From assembly GCA_015680685.1 (NCBI GenBank), contig MNCI01009146.1:270210-334209 (forward strand): a stretch of DNA of 64,000 nucleotides, given 5' to 3'. The position numbers and the translations under genes were made by a program. Below the pieces are notes generated by a model. The model worked only from the letters and a program-made list of their open reading frames with translations. It was not told the origin of the DNA and made no database searches. The stretch is from Gnetum montanum. Its lineage: Eukaryota; Streptophyta; Gnetopsida; Gnetales; Gnetaceae. The number at the start of each line of letters is the position of its first letter. Positions within the stretch are counted from its first letter, which is position 1. Positions 33,061-45,331 of this stretch are shown here, piece after piece.

Positions 33061-35400
33061 CTCAAAATTATATAGCTCTCTGGAGTAATTTTCATAATCA
33101 AAGTTGCACTAGATCCTAATTTGCTCAAGATTAAAGAAACCTTTACTCAATTTGCCCCAAATCATAATGTGCCCTTTGTAATAGATCGTGATTAATTAAA
33201 TAATCAGATTTTTGACATGTGATAATGCATTATTTATTGGCATAAGTTTAGAGTCATTTTGAGTATTTATAAATTAAGGTGATAACTATCATGAATGAAA
33301 TTCCATTATTTTATTTTTTTAAGTAGAAGCATATTGTTTATCATAAGACCATTCAATTCCACCTTCCTATCATCATAATTTCATAACTTATTAGTAGTTT
33401 GAAAAGCTAGGCCTATAAGGTTTATTTCTTGGGTATCTATTCCACTTTAATTTAGAATAAATACAATTTATTGTGTGAATTAATCATGAGATTTATTTTT
33501 TGGGCATATCTTGCATCGACATTATAAAACTTACTTTTGTAATGTTTTTCCTTATCACATTCTTGGGCCATGAATCTCTAAATAGCACCAACCTTGTCTT
33601 CAATTCATAACAACACATAGCTTATATATTCTATACGACGTTCCTACAGAGGACAAGTATTATAGCCCTCTATTTGCCTTGTCCTAGAACTTGACTATTG
33701 AAGACAACTCTCCATCATTTGCTTTAGCATTCTGAGTTGTATGATTTTTATCTTCACATGATCAATTTATGAACTTTTCTTTTTTTCAAATTAAAGATGC
33801 TTTTACTTTTTTGCCCAACTTCTTATGCTTATCTCATCTTGGTAACCATTCTAGCCTTGTTATTTAAGCTTCTTCAAGAAAATATGAAGTAACATGTCCC
33901 TTCGTAACTTCTTTTGGTTACTATATCAATCACTATTCTATTCTCTTTCTATCAATTGTCAATTCTTCATTAGTTATTAACTTCTTTTGATAGAAACATG
34001 TCTGCTTCTTTATGAGTCCAATCTTGCTTTGATACCATCTCATAGGTAGATGTGATTTTATGCTCTTAGACAACTCTAATTATTAGGATCAATGTTCTCA
34101 ATAATATGCAATCTTCATATCACCAACTTAGCATCTTTATTGCATTCATACATCTTTGTATAATTGACCTTATTTTATATAACCATCACTCGTAACTATT
34201 ATTGTTACAAATTCTATTCTCTAACATATTATTCATAACTTACAATTAAGTTACAAATGCTTACATTAGACTTATTATTATAGTCTAATGCCTTTTGCTT
34301 TTTTAAGTCTTCTCCAACTTAGCTTCATTTTGTCTATTGTACTTTATTAAGCCACATCTAAGTTAACTTCATAAACTTTTTTGTTCTTCATTAAGCTACT
34401 CTTATCTTAGATTTATCTACTTATGGACTACTTCTTCATAATTCTAGCTTTTCTTATTTCATTGTAATCTTCTAAATGTCATTCTCTTTTCTTTAAGAAA
34501 CTAAACTAAGCTCAGTATGACATAATTTGGATCTTCAGTTCTTCTTTAGGAAACTAGTTCATATGTTATAATGATCACACTTATCTCTTGTAATACTTAC
34601 TTGTCAGTTCTTCAAATGGAACTGAATACTCCTTCATCATCCTAACATTTGTAATTGGTAAAATATTGAGAAATACAATGGTATGAATAGTTTTACAAAC
34701 TCTCTTGAATAAAGTCTAATTATTGTTCTTAGACTCTATTTCGCTTTAGATACTTGTACGCTTCTTCGGTATTTTTCTTCTTATGTTATTATACTCACAT
34801 TTTGTCATGGATCTTAATTTAAACTTCATTTTCATAATTTATACTCACATATTTATCAAATAAGATTGTTATGAATCACTTAACTTGGTTTGACATTACT
34901 TACAAAAATCATGATTGGACCTAAATATTATTATAGGATAAACACCCCCATCCCCCCTCTTATTACTAGTACAGAGAAATTTAAAACTAGTAAATAGGGA
35001 AAATAGGTCATGATGTCTACCTTATTTAGATTGTTATATATAAAATTAAGAATCAATTTGGTGAAGCTATTAGCTCTTATTAGAATTTATTTCTTAAGTT
35101 AATTGTGATATTGTCTTTTATTCAATACTTTTCTTTGACAAGAGTAATTTTCTTCTCTTTCTTAAGAAGGATACTTGTAGTAAGAAGTGAAATCCCATAA
35201 AGCCCTTTAAAATGAAGACAACCTAATCATTTTCCTATCCTATAATGGAGAGTTTTTAAGATTAGTAGTAAAGATTAAACATTGACAATACATCCCCAAA
35301 ACTATTGAACCTTTTTTTTTATATCATTTTGGAGTTCTACCCTTCTAAATTCATGATATGATCTACTTTGATTTTTTCTCATTTTTAAGAATATTTTTGG
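33061..35400. other. AT-rich sequence, no gene; possible old primer site at 34026-34037
   Basis: Very AT-rich, with stops in all frames. At 34026-34037 the minus strand reads TGGTATCAAAGC, one base off the tRNA-Met primer site, which may mark an old LTR element. I see no clear LTR pair for it. Confidence 0.4.
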
Positions 35401-36030
35401 AGTTTGAAGCCTGCCACCATGGAAGGGCATAAGCCAACTGAGAATAACCGGCTAGTCAATCAAAGTAATGACCCTGATGTCAACGCTCACAGTTTTGGGT
35501 TCAATAGGTTGAAGTGGGGATAAGATTTGGTACTGAAAGAGAATGTAAATGTTCATGGTTGCCCTGCCTTGCATGTGTCGTGTCATTCCAGTCAACATTC
35601 CAATCGGAATCATTGTGGAGAATGATAAGCAGTAACAATACTTTCTTCACGCGTCTACGCCGCAGTTTAGTGCTTAGCTCAGGGGCAGTGAGGTCAACAT
35701 TTCTGGTAACCAAATGACCACTGTTATTGTCTTCAGCTACCTCCATGCACCCGCTACCTACATGTTCTGTTGGAGCCATTTCCTGAATTAACCCTGCCGG
35801 AACAGGCCCACGAATTCCCAAGAACGCCCAAACAAATCATTAACAGAATCTGTGAACAGGGTTGCGATTTTCTGAAAATTAGGGCCACGATACATTTGCA
35901 AGATAATTTTTGTTGTTGGTATGCCTTCATCAGATCCACGCCCAGGAATTCCATTTTTCAGTTTGTTGTACCGCGTGAGTGAACCTCCAAACCGTAAACT
36001 AAAATATTTGCATCTTTCGAACATATTTTA
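35401..36030 (-). pseudogene. GC-richer gene-like fragment
   Basis: An island of higher GC in AT-rich surroundings. The minus strand carries KNGIPGRGSDEGIPTTKIIL and LFTDSVNDLFGRSWEF, then after a frameshift near 35815 a second open stretch with IRGPVPAGLIQEMAPTEHVG and VDLTAPELSTKLRRRRVKKV. It reads like a real protein or transposon piece with one frameshift. I do not recognise it. Confidence 0.35.
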
Positions 36031-36289
36031 TTTCCTTTGAAAGGTAACGGATGCTTGATGATGTCACCAATTTTGCTTCAAAGTTACTTCACATCAAACC
36101 TATCATCTCATTAAAATTTTAATTTACTCCACAAAGCTTTAACATGCCCACAGCCCTTGAATATAACTTTGATAATTCTTGTAACTCACCAAACTCAAAG
36201 CCCTGAATCTTACTGTTCCATAAAATGGCCAAATGCATCAACAGTTTGGATGGTAAACATGCCAATTTGTATAAACTGCCAAACTTGAA
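36031..36289. other. AT-rich linker, nothing seen
   Basis: No ORF or repeat stands out; weak similarity to 10500-10617 cannot be judged by eye. Confidence 0.4.
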
Positions 36290-38580
36290 ACTACATTACT
36301 CTTTCCATTACCTCTTCTCTCTTTTATCTTTTCTCTTTTCTTATCTTCTTTCATTTTTTGTTCAAATTTTCTTTCTTTTCATCATCATTTTTCATATATA
36401 TATATATATTAAATGAAGCATGGAAATCATGGAAATGATTTCGATGCTAGATCATCACCTAGAGTCTTTGAATTACATGAATATGATAATTAATCCTCCA
36501 CCACATGGCATGCGTAGGTTCATCAATCATAAACTTTGTATTAACTAGGGTTTCTAGGTAGGGCATCATATGCACCTTGGTCCAATAACACTGATTAGAT
36601 CCATCCAATGATCACAAGGACCCTTGATGATACACCTTTTTTGTACCAATAACCAATAGCCCTTCTAGGATTCCGAAGCTCATATTCTAATATGTGGATC
36701 CATCACCTACCCATAGTTCTAGTGGCATTAACTTCAGTAGCTCATAGTGTGATTACACACTCCCCACTAAATTTGAGCCTAGTTCACTAATGATCGATAT
36801 AAGAAATATGGATGGATGAATGTTGTTGCATGGACATTTCATTAATAAAGCTTCATGTTAGACCCATTTGGTGCTTTTGCATCATCATCGCATCTATACC
36901 TCATCCATCTAGCATTGTCTTATTATATGAGCATTCATAAATCATCTTAATTAGTTTTCCTATACACATAAATAAAAAAACTTTAAAATAAATGAAAATA
37001 TCATGATTGATTATTTATTTAGTTCAAAAAGTAAAATATTCTAGCTAAATCCACTAGTCTTTGTTACTCCCACAAATGAAAATTGTAGAAAAATAAAATT
37101 TTAACATGGAATAGAGGATCCATTCCCCCTGTTTGATCCATGTTTATCACATAGAAAGACTCCCAATGGTAAATTAAGCTTTTGGCATGCTTGGAGATAG
37201 AAGATATTCATATGGTACACTAGGTGTTTCCCAATAAGTGTTCCATCTAGCTTCTTTGAATGATTTATGCTCATGATGCAACAAGACTGAGAAGGATCAT
37301 AGGGTATTCTCTTATAGTTCATACTTTTGATCTCATTCCTTTTTCTAATCTTGAGGTGAAGGTCTTGGAAACCCAACCTAGAATTTTCAATGCTTAACCA
37401 AGCTCTTTCCATGATAATAAGAAGATTTCTTTCCATCTTGATCTAATTACCAAGAAATTAGCAGGATATGACTAACATATAATAGAAGTGTTCATATTGC
37501 ATATTTTTCTAATGGGGTATGCATATGATTGGTGTGCTAGCTCCAACCAAATGTTAGTATGGTTGAGAGGAAAAAGTTCACATCAAGATATTACTGCAAT
37601 GAGGTGAGATTGACCCGTGAATGAGAGTCACAAAGAGATAGATAATGATCCTTTCTACCAAGTTGGATCTCCATCATGGGACTTCTAAAATCTAGTTATT
37701 TTTTAGAAAACATCCTTCTTTAACTACCCACATTTCCACCATGAACATGAAGATAGTAACAATATCACCATTAGGCATCATCATGTAATCTCTACTAGAC
37801 ATACCAATGAAACTCATCCCTAAAGTAGATATTGTAGTTGGATTAGAATTAAGAAGTTTCATCAAGATCTCTTAAGTATGGGCTTTTCTTTGACTTGAAT
37901 GATTTACCTCTACATAAGGTGAAGAGGATGATGCAAATGTAGTTCTAAGACTATTGCATCTGTACTTGTAGTAAAATTTCCTACCATGAGACCTCAAACT
38001 TCCCCCTATAACCAAATTAATAGATGATTTGTAATATTACCTAAATACAAGAATATAAGAATGATCATTACCATAGGTAATATTACTTGATTTGACCTAC
38101 CTTGATTATACCTGATTGGGTATTCCACCTTACATGGAACAAGGAAGGAGGTTGCTACTATTATTGCTAAAAAGCTTAGTTGGTAGGATTATAGGAAGTA
38201 GGTAGGTACTGTTAAGGTATCATCATTAAGATTTGATAAGTACTTGCTTATGCACCATAAAAGTAAGGATTAGGTAGAAGTTCCATCTATTGTTGCATCA
38301 AAGTTGGAAGATTCAATGGAGTAAGACCCCAAGGACTTAGAGATTATCATTATTGGTATTATTGCATGGGCAATAGATATGCATCACCAAGATGGTATGA
38401 ATGATTAAGGTATGGATTCCTTCTTTTTTACATATTGATGAATCTAGGATTCAAAGGCACCTAGATCATTCCATTTCACTAATCATATGAGCCATGTTAG
38501 ATATCGCTAAGAATCATGAAAGTCTACATAGTATTCACAGGGAACCTCTTCATCAAAGGGTGATGAGAAAGCCTCCTTTG
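36290..38580. repeat. Third, diverged copy of the old repeat (uninterrupted)
   Basis: Lines up with 10617-12208 and, without a break, with 30874-31570. The join near 37903 reads GATTTACCTCTACATAAGG, that is the empty insertion site with a single ACCTC. Contains a TA run at 36395-36410. No gene. Confidence 0.7.
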
Positions 38581-41180
38581 GATCTTTTTGGATGCTTTTA
38601 GAGTAAGAGAGATTCCCTCTATCCTTACCATCATACCCCTCTCAACATTCATTTGGTGCAACTACTTTGGTTGCAACATCAACCATCTAACCCTCAATAT
38701 CCTTGAGAGTAGTGGTTATCCTTTTAGTCGTCAAATCCCAAATTTGGTCCACACAGTTGACCAAGTCTATCAAGGATTTTTTTATTCTAATCTAATCTTG
38801 TGCTAGAGCCTAAATTATAGTGGAAGATTTATGACTAACTTCAATATTTTTATCCTTTCATTTATGTGATGAATCATGATTATAATCCTTGCCTAATTGT
38901 TGCTACTACCACTTAAATTCCATGCTTACAATGTTGTCTAAGAGGGATTTGCTTTGGGTCATGGGCTTTTTGTACATTTAACCATCATGTACATTTCTAT
39001 GTACTCTCTTATTTTCAACCTTAGCCCTTTTACAATATGCAAGGATCCTTCAAAAGAGATTTCGTCACATGAGTTGCTTCAGCTTCTTGTTCATGGGGTT
39101 GTTGTGACTATTGCTAGCCCCTTGCTCCTCATGGCCACTTCTTCCTTGGTTATGATAATCCTCCAACTGGTGCTTCCCTTTTGATGCCATTTGTGANGAT
39201 GTGTCAACGCATTGACTACATCAACGAGGATGAGTTTTATGATAAGTTTAGAGTCCAAAGGAAGACAAAAATGCCTAGAATTATGACAAATCATGGAATA
39301 AGGCATGAGATTGGTTTAGGAAAGAAGATTTGGAGAAAATTTCACATGCCAAAGATGGAAAAACTAGATGTTTCTTTGGTAAAATAATGAAATTGAATGC
39401 AAAATAAGGAATAGGAAGTCTAATGAAACCAGACCAAAGAGTAAACAAGTGGGTGCTCCCCATAGTAGGCTCATGCCATTAATGCCCTTGCATGCCTTCA
39501 TACCTATGAGTTTCTAGGCACCCAGGTGTTGGCAACCATTTGGAATTAGATAGCCAATGTTGGGGACATTCAAGTCTCATGACCTTGGGAGTCATGGGAT
39601 TGAAGGTGTTCTTCAAACAAGATTTAGGTGTTTACTGGTCTTTAACAACAATACCTCCAAATAAACTCAGTAGTTATAAAACGTACTAGATGTGAGTATA
39701 TGTTTTCTATTACAAATGTTGAAATGGTTGGGTTATGTATAGAACTATAATTGGCTATTATAAAGAAGATTTGACCAACTTTGTCAAACATTGTGAGTTG
39801 TTGGAGATTCCTATTTTTTTCAATCACTTAATCTATATGGTCCTTATAATACCTACTTTTAATAAATAAAATTTTACAAAAAAAATTTGAGCACAATTTT
39901 TCCAATCTACTCCTAATTTCCCCCAATGAGAACGTTCCATAAGAAAACTAGAAATAGAGTGAAATTAAATGGACTTAGAAAGAGAAAGAAAAACAGCAAA
40001 ATTGTGTGAAATCTAAAATATTTAAGCAAGATAAATTAACATGAGAAAACACTTTGCAATAAAGCTATTCCTAATTCAATAACTACAAATTGTTCAAAAC
40101 TTCTAAGCTCAAAAAGCAATTTTATAAAAACAATCTTATTATACTACCAAAAACGGTTACGAAAATGACAAAGTATGAGTTCCTGTTTTGGCTTAGTAAT
40201 AGATGTCAAAGATTGTATTCAACAAAGCTTTCAAAAAATTTGACATTTTCTTGATTGAAATACCAAGGAAATAAACTTTAAATATAAAGAAGCTATTTTA
40301 GTCCCATCAAAATACCAAAGATTTTCCTAAATTCTCTATACTTGAAACATGGCAATTTTGTTAAGACATTACTATTAAATTGCTCTTGAGGCTTTCAATA
40401 ACATGAGCTCTTCTATGACAAATCTTAATAGGAGTCTAATATTGAGCAAAAGCTTAGCTATAAAAGCAACTTAACGCAAATCTCAAAATTAAATGTCGAG
40501 CATGATACTATCCAAACCATTAGCTAAGCAACTAAAACAAAATGGGAAGAAAAGAACTCACATGATTAAAACAAAGCAGCTAAATGGATGTCTTTAACAA
40601 GTCATCACAAGTAATCTTCAAATGTCTTTTTTCCCAAAAATCCTTCCCAAATCCCCCTCTAAATTCTACCCTTGAAGCTTTTTTATAGTGACCTCAAGGT
40701 AGTTACAATCATCATAAGAGTTTAAGGTTAATTACAACTATTATGGAGATTAGTTATAACCTCCATAGATTTATATGCTATAGTTGACAAGTATCTAGTA
40801 GTTACAACTACAAAGAAAATTAAGAAGCTATAGCTGACAAGTGTCTCATCTGGTTGCCAAGTGGCCTATTTGGTGGTTATAACCATCATGGTAGTTAATA
40901 ACTACCATAATTGACAAGTGTTCAATCCATATAGGACTTTGAACAAGTGTCCCATAAATTCCTTTTCTCCTTGAATAATGATTTTTCTTCTTTTGTTACC
41001 TTCTTCATTTTTTTGCACATAAAGAATATAAAATATACTTCCATCAACGGTTACCACTTATAAAATTTGATGGGAAAAAAAGGCAGAATTTACAAAGAAA
41101 ACAACTTCCTTACCATGTCACAGATTTAAAATAAATAGACTTAAGGTTTCACTACCTTGACTTGAGACTTCAGGGTACCG
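38581..41180. other. AT-rich sequence, no gene seen
   Basis: Only short chance frames. There is one N at 39197. A perfect 10+1+10 palindrome (ATGGTAGTTAATAACTACCA and T) lies at 40888-40908 among GACAAGTGT repeats at 40780-40930. Plus-strand 39220-39385 gives a Lys-rich protein-like run (EDEFYDKFRVQRKTKMPRIM) that I cannot place. Confidence 0.4.
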
Positions 41181-41475
41181 TCTAGAGCCCTCTTGTCGTA
41201 ACTCTGACAACTTTGTTCAGCAACCATTTTCTTTGATGGAATGATCTGCATAAATATGAGTTGTAGGATTAGTGTCACATCATCCCACATTGCACCAAAA
41301 TTAGTACAACAATAAGCCCCGCGATTCTAGTGGCTACATGCCATGATTCAATGCTTTTGCCTCCACGATAAATGCATAGTTCCCCAAAACAGTCTGCAAT
41401 CTCAAGAAGCAATATCCCCAAACTCTCTTCATTTCCGCAGATTGCTATGTCATAGATTTACCTCTACTAAAATCG
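41181..41475 (-). pseudogene. Possible host-gene exons
   Basis: On the minus strand about 60 codons are open with NEESLGILLLEIADCFGELC and GGKSIESWHVATRI. A candidate intron (GTTGTACTAATT ... TTTATGCAG) follows, and then an exon IIPSKKMVAEQSCQSYDKRA ending TCAAG|GTAGTG. The amino-acid pattern is more protein-like than its surroundings and unlike element proteins. No family recognised, and no further exon is certain; 41605-41790 is a further candidate. Confidence 0.3.
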
Positions 41476-42379
41476 TTGCAAAAATTTGAAATAAAGAAAA
41501 TGTGCCAGGCCCTGCCCCTATTTTTGATTGGTACCTATCAATGTTTCATTGTCTTCTTTGCTACTGCGTTTGAAAACTAGCGCTTTGTTGCCATGTATTG
41601 CCATTTAGGTTTTCACAATTCTGAACAAGTCCCAATTTAAGTTTTTGTTTTCCAAATCAGTTGAAACATAAGTAGAGTACTGAAGTAGACACATAGCATA
41701 GCAATCACAGGGCACAAACTTATCTCTGTCTATTACGATTACTGTACCGATAATAGTCCAAGCATAGCTGGTAGTAGTTTTTGTTTGCAAAACGTCATGG
41801 CTTTTTTATATTTTGACATGTTCATGTTACTTTGCTTGTGTATTTCCTTCATCCATCAATCCCAATCTTACACAGTTGCCTCCCTTCTCTTTCAAACTAG
41901 GCTTTCAAAGACTTTGTCTCAAGAAGCTCTAGATTTATGAAAAGCTAGGCTAATGAAATTATTTTGTTACGTAAATGTAAGACTGCTATTACAAAGCCAC
42001 TGTATCCAAGAAACATAGCTCTAGTCCCACTCATATCCTTTCTTTCCTTTCCTGTTCATTATCCACAAGTAATACAGAGTTATCCATGTTTCTTTGCAAC
42101 ATCAAGTTTACATTACTTTTGAGATTGGCTATGCTACTTCCAATGGTTAATTACCTTACTCTTCTTCTTGCGTATTCTTTTAAGCTAGTAAGAAAGTATC
42201 TTGTTCTATTTATAAAGTTTGTCAATGGATTATTTTTAAATCAATTCTAATCCAATATTTGCTGATGGTATGATCTTTTTTTTTTGTAGAAGTTGTAATA
42301 TGGTATTGTTTCTTAACCTTGTATTTGCCTTTCAAATTAATTCTATCTACATCTTTCTCTAGATGAACCTTTTCCTCTT
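41476..42379. other. AT-rich sequence, no gene seen
   Basis: T-rich stretches on both sides of short frames; nothing with domain character apart from the weak candidate at 41605-41790. Confidence 0.4.
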
Positions 42380-43124
42380 CCTCTTATATTTTGACTACCA
42401 TTTTCTTCTAAGTTTTTTTTTCTCTATTATGATAATTGAATCTTCCTTGCCTCCCTCTTCCTCTTTAGTTACTTATGTAGGCTTGATCATGGTCGCTAGA
42501 TTATTTGTTACTCTTCATAATTTGTAGGGTTTTGACTTAGGCAACTAATTCATTAATACTGAGCATGTTGAAGTCCTTTGAAAGAGTAATGTTTTTTTCA
42601 TCATGTTTCAAATCAGCTTGAAAAACTTTCTAAAAATTTTTCCTATTGGTATATTCACAATCATACTAATCTATTATTCTTAAGCTATCATACATTCTAA
42701 TAAAATTTTTGATTCTTTCATTTGTTCTAATTTCTAGGGTATCAATTTTTTATTCATAGATTAATTGTTGTAATTCTTAATTTCCAAGCTTCCCTTGTAT
42801 TTTAAATAGAGATTATTTCACACATCTTTTGCAATAGTATAAAGACTATATCTACCAAAAATAACTTGTGAAATACTAGCAAGTAGCATCATGAGAGCAA
42901 AATTGTTATTCTTCCTCTTTGTTTCAAATTCTTTGATTTGTAATCTCATAAAAATTTCAAAATCAAGGATAAATTTGAAAAAAATTTCAACTATTTTAAA
43001 ATAGTCATTATGTTCAAGGAGGCATTTCATCATCCTTGTTCATAAGATGAGATCTTGAGATCCATCAAAGATGATGGAGCATATAGCTATGTTTTTTACG
43101 CTCATTTTTGTAGTTAAACTTTGT
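42380..43124 (-). pseudogene. Copia gag remnant of a different family
   Basis: An open 71-codon stretch (43033-42818) reads LLEHNDYFKIVEIFFKF and NNFALMMLLASISQVIFGRY, continuing past a stop as NNLYLKYKGSLEIKNYN. This is the UBN2-type copia gag pattern. Towards 42400 an Arg/Gly-rich piece recalls the region before the zinc knuckle. The primer site and LTR start on its right. Confidence 0.65.
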
Positions 43125-43136
43125 GCTCTAATACCA
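43125..43136 (-). other. tRNA-Met primer site of old copia element
   Basis: The minus strand reads TGGTATTAGAGC, two bases from a TGAAGGAATC LTR edge at 43139. Same layout as copia copies A and B. Confidence 0.75.
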
Positions 43137-43138
43137 AG

Positions 43139-43297
43139 TGAAGGAATCATAAGAAGTGAAAGAATTTCTTGGTTATCTTAACTTCACAAGGAATTAACTA
43201 ATAAAATTTATATTTTTGGAAATGTTAGAAAGTTCTATACAATTCGGAAAAAAGAAATATTACAAAAGATATCTAGAAGTGGAGGGTATATTCTGTT
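43139..43297 (-). repeat. Partial copia 5' LTR, cut by the second Tat-type element
   Basis: Begins at 43139 next to the primer site and runs into the second element at 43298. Its remainder may continue from 51734, but I cannot show an LTR end there. Confidence 0.5.
43293..43297. repeat. Target site duplication, left (CTGTT)
   Basis: CTGTT directly before the 5' LTR pairs with ATGTT at 51729-51733, four of five bases. Confidence 0.5.
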
Positions 43298-44610
43298 TGA
43301 AACACCACTAATTTTGGCCTAACACTTTGAAACAAGAACTTAGAGCCTCTTGAACTTTTGAAAGGAAAAAATTTGACTAAGGCATGGCACTCATGCTAGT
43401 TTGTCCTGGACACTCACGTTGTGGTCATGCTACCAGCGTGAGTCCAGCATGAGCTACCAAAAGTGGCTCAAAACAAGGCACAATCAACCTCAATTTTCAA
43501 CTTGTAGATCACTCTCAAGGATAGACACAGTCAAACAATCATCGCACTTAAAGAACAAGCTTCAAAAAATCAAAATTTGGTGTAAAAGGTGTCACTTTCA
43601 ACTCACTCACGCTGAGGTCACACTAGCAGCATGAGTACAACATGATTACTATTCATGCCCATACAAAATCATGTCAAACACAAGCTGGGGACATGCCAGG
43701 ACCAAATCAACTCACGTTGGGAGCTCTGGTGATACAGAGATGCCTCAAATAGCCACAGAACCACTCAAATCTACATGTTGTAGCAGTCAATCCATCGATC
43801 AAGCAAGCCAAAGTCAAATTCTCTTGTTTTACAGTATCATTTCATTGTAAATATTCATTTGTGAGCTTGTCAAACTGCTCCTATGGTCGTACACTAGCTT
43901 ACATAATACAGTGCATCTAGTCAAGAACATAGTCTGCCTACACACGACCAACTCACACACAACTGTCCATTGGACACGTGTCACTTGATCCATTTTCCTC
44001 TCATCTCTTAGTTGTTGATTCCACCCATGAATCCCGCACCTGAGTTCAACCAAACCCTATAATTACCCTTTCAATTCACATAAATGAGGTGGGCAATTTT
44101 GAAGGTTGACGACTTAGGAAACTCAAACTAGCAATCCTTGGGCGGTCGGGCACACTTGATACCTAACATCCAAGCACTTCTAAAACATATTACATCACCC
44201 TGGGGCTTGATGCTTAACTTGCCATCTACACATGCAACTACAATTTGACCGGTGCACATCTTTTTTAAGCAATACAATACAGTTTGTTTTTCCAGCCATT
44301 ATATTGTTTACACTATTTTACATTCAGCTTACATTTTGTTTGCAATACTATTATGAATATGCTCTGTTTTCATTTCGTACATTACTGTTTACATTTCATG
44401 CATCATTAATTATGATAACCCTAGCGCAAGCCATAGTTTACACTTGGGGAAGTCCTTGGTTCATTTACGTGCAGACCATCCAAGGCACTCTGACTTTGTT
44501 TCCTTTTCTAGTTTTCCCTCAGGTGAAAGCAGGGTCAGTTGTGTCTACCCGACGATCTTTCAGTGTTTGTTTTCCCTTCCAGCCTTACACCGACGATTTA
44601 GGTTAGTACA
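43298..44610 (+). repeat. 5' LTR of the pol-less element
   Basis: Starts TGAAACACCACT, ends TTAGTACA. Matches 50395-51728 with many transitions and a few small indels. Repeated CTCACGCTG/CAGCGTGAG words occur at 43410-43450, 43600-43640 and 43710. Confidence 0.85.
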
Positions 44611-44700
44611 GTAAATTGCCACTAGAAAGAGGGCTGAACTTGTTTTCTGTTTAATCAAAATGCTGATCATGTTGCCTGTTCAAATGCTACCCAAAAAAAG
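44611..44700 (+). other. Conserved block after the 5' LTR
   Basis: GTAAATTGCCACTAGAAAGA stands at the LTR border, sharing CTAGAARGAGGGC with the other element. A primer site is likely here, tRNA not identified. Confidence 0.4.
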
Positions 44701-45100
44701 TGCTGAAACTAATGCTCATGCTGCACATGTTGGGTTCTAATTCAAGCTCATGTTGTGTACACATGCTGCCATACTCATGCTCCTCTTGCTATAGTAACCT
44801 TATGCTACTACAGTGTTTTTCGGTTTCTACAGTGCTCACGTTGGGTTCTCACTCATGCTCACGCTGTGTACACACACTACCATACTCATGCTCTGCTTGC
44901 TATAGTAACCTTATGCTGCTACAGTGTTTTGCAGTTGCTATACTACTCATGCTGCTATAGTGCTCACGCTGGGTTCTAACTCACGCTCATGCTATGTACA
45001 CATGCTGCCATTCTCATGCTCTACTTGCTATAGTAACCTTACGTTGCTACAGTGTTTTGCAACTGCTACAGTCCTCATGCAACCACAACTACAGTACTGC
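44701..45100 (+). repeat. Leader tandem repeat, about 120 bp by three
   Basis: TGTAC marks the same place in each unit at 44756, 44877 and 44995 (121 and 118 bp). Units contain GGGTTCTAACTCATGCTCA, CTTGCTATAGTAACCTTA and TACAGTGTTTT. Three overlapping ORFs here only mirror the repeat and are not genes. Confidence 0.8.
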
Positions 45101-45331
45101 TACAATGTTTTTCAACAAAAACACACAAAACACATTTGCTTCAAAGCCGAATTCACCGCAATTCACACCTAACTTCAAGCTGGTCTAAGTACTAAATACC
45201 ACCAACATGGATCACCTTGTCTAATACATACAATACACACAACACAATAATTCCAAGATGACTTCCTCTTACCTAAGATCACAATTCGAGCTCGAGTACG
45301 AGTTCACAACCCTGCTCGAACCCGATAGCCC
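45101..45331 (+). other. Leader upstream of gag, nothing further seen
   Basis: Short C-rich stretch before the gag frame; no repeat unit or ORF of note. The true gag start could lie upstream of 45332. Confidence 0.4.

Noticed and set aside
33600-34040. Copia gag next to the primer-like site at 34026-34037
   Set aside because: Minus-strand reading gave no gag motif and no LTR edge was clear, so I kept only the site as a low-confidence note.
35412-35521. Short plus-strand ORF with a perfect GCCACCATGG start context
   Set aside because: Only 34 codons, no domain, and the context can occur by chance; the minus strand reads better here.
44232-44606. 124-codon ORF in the 5' LTR of the pol-less element
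   Set aside because: It lies wholly in the LTR, is Phe/Leu-rich by composition and has no matching open frame that I can follow in the 3' LTR.
44700-45188. Four overlapping Cys- and Leu-rich ORFs
   Set aside because: They mirror the 120-bp tandem repeat of the leader in several frames.
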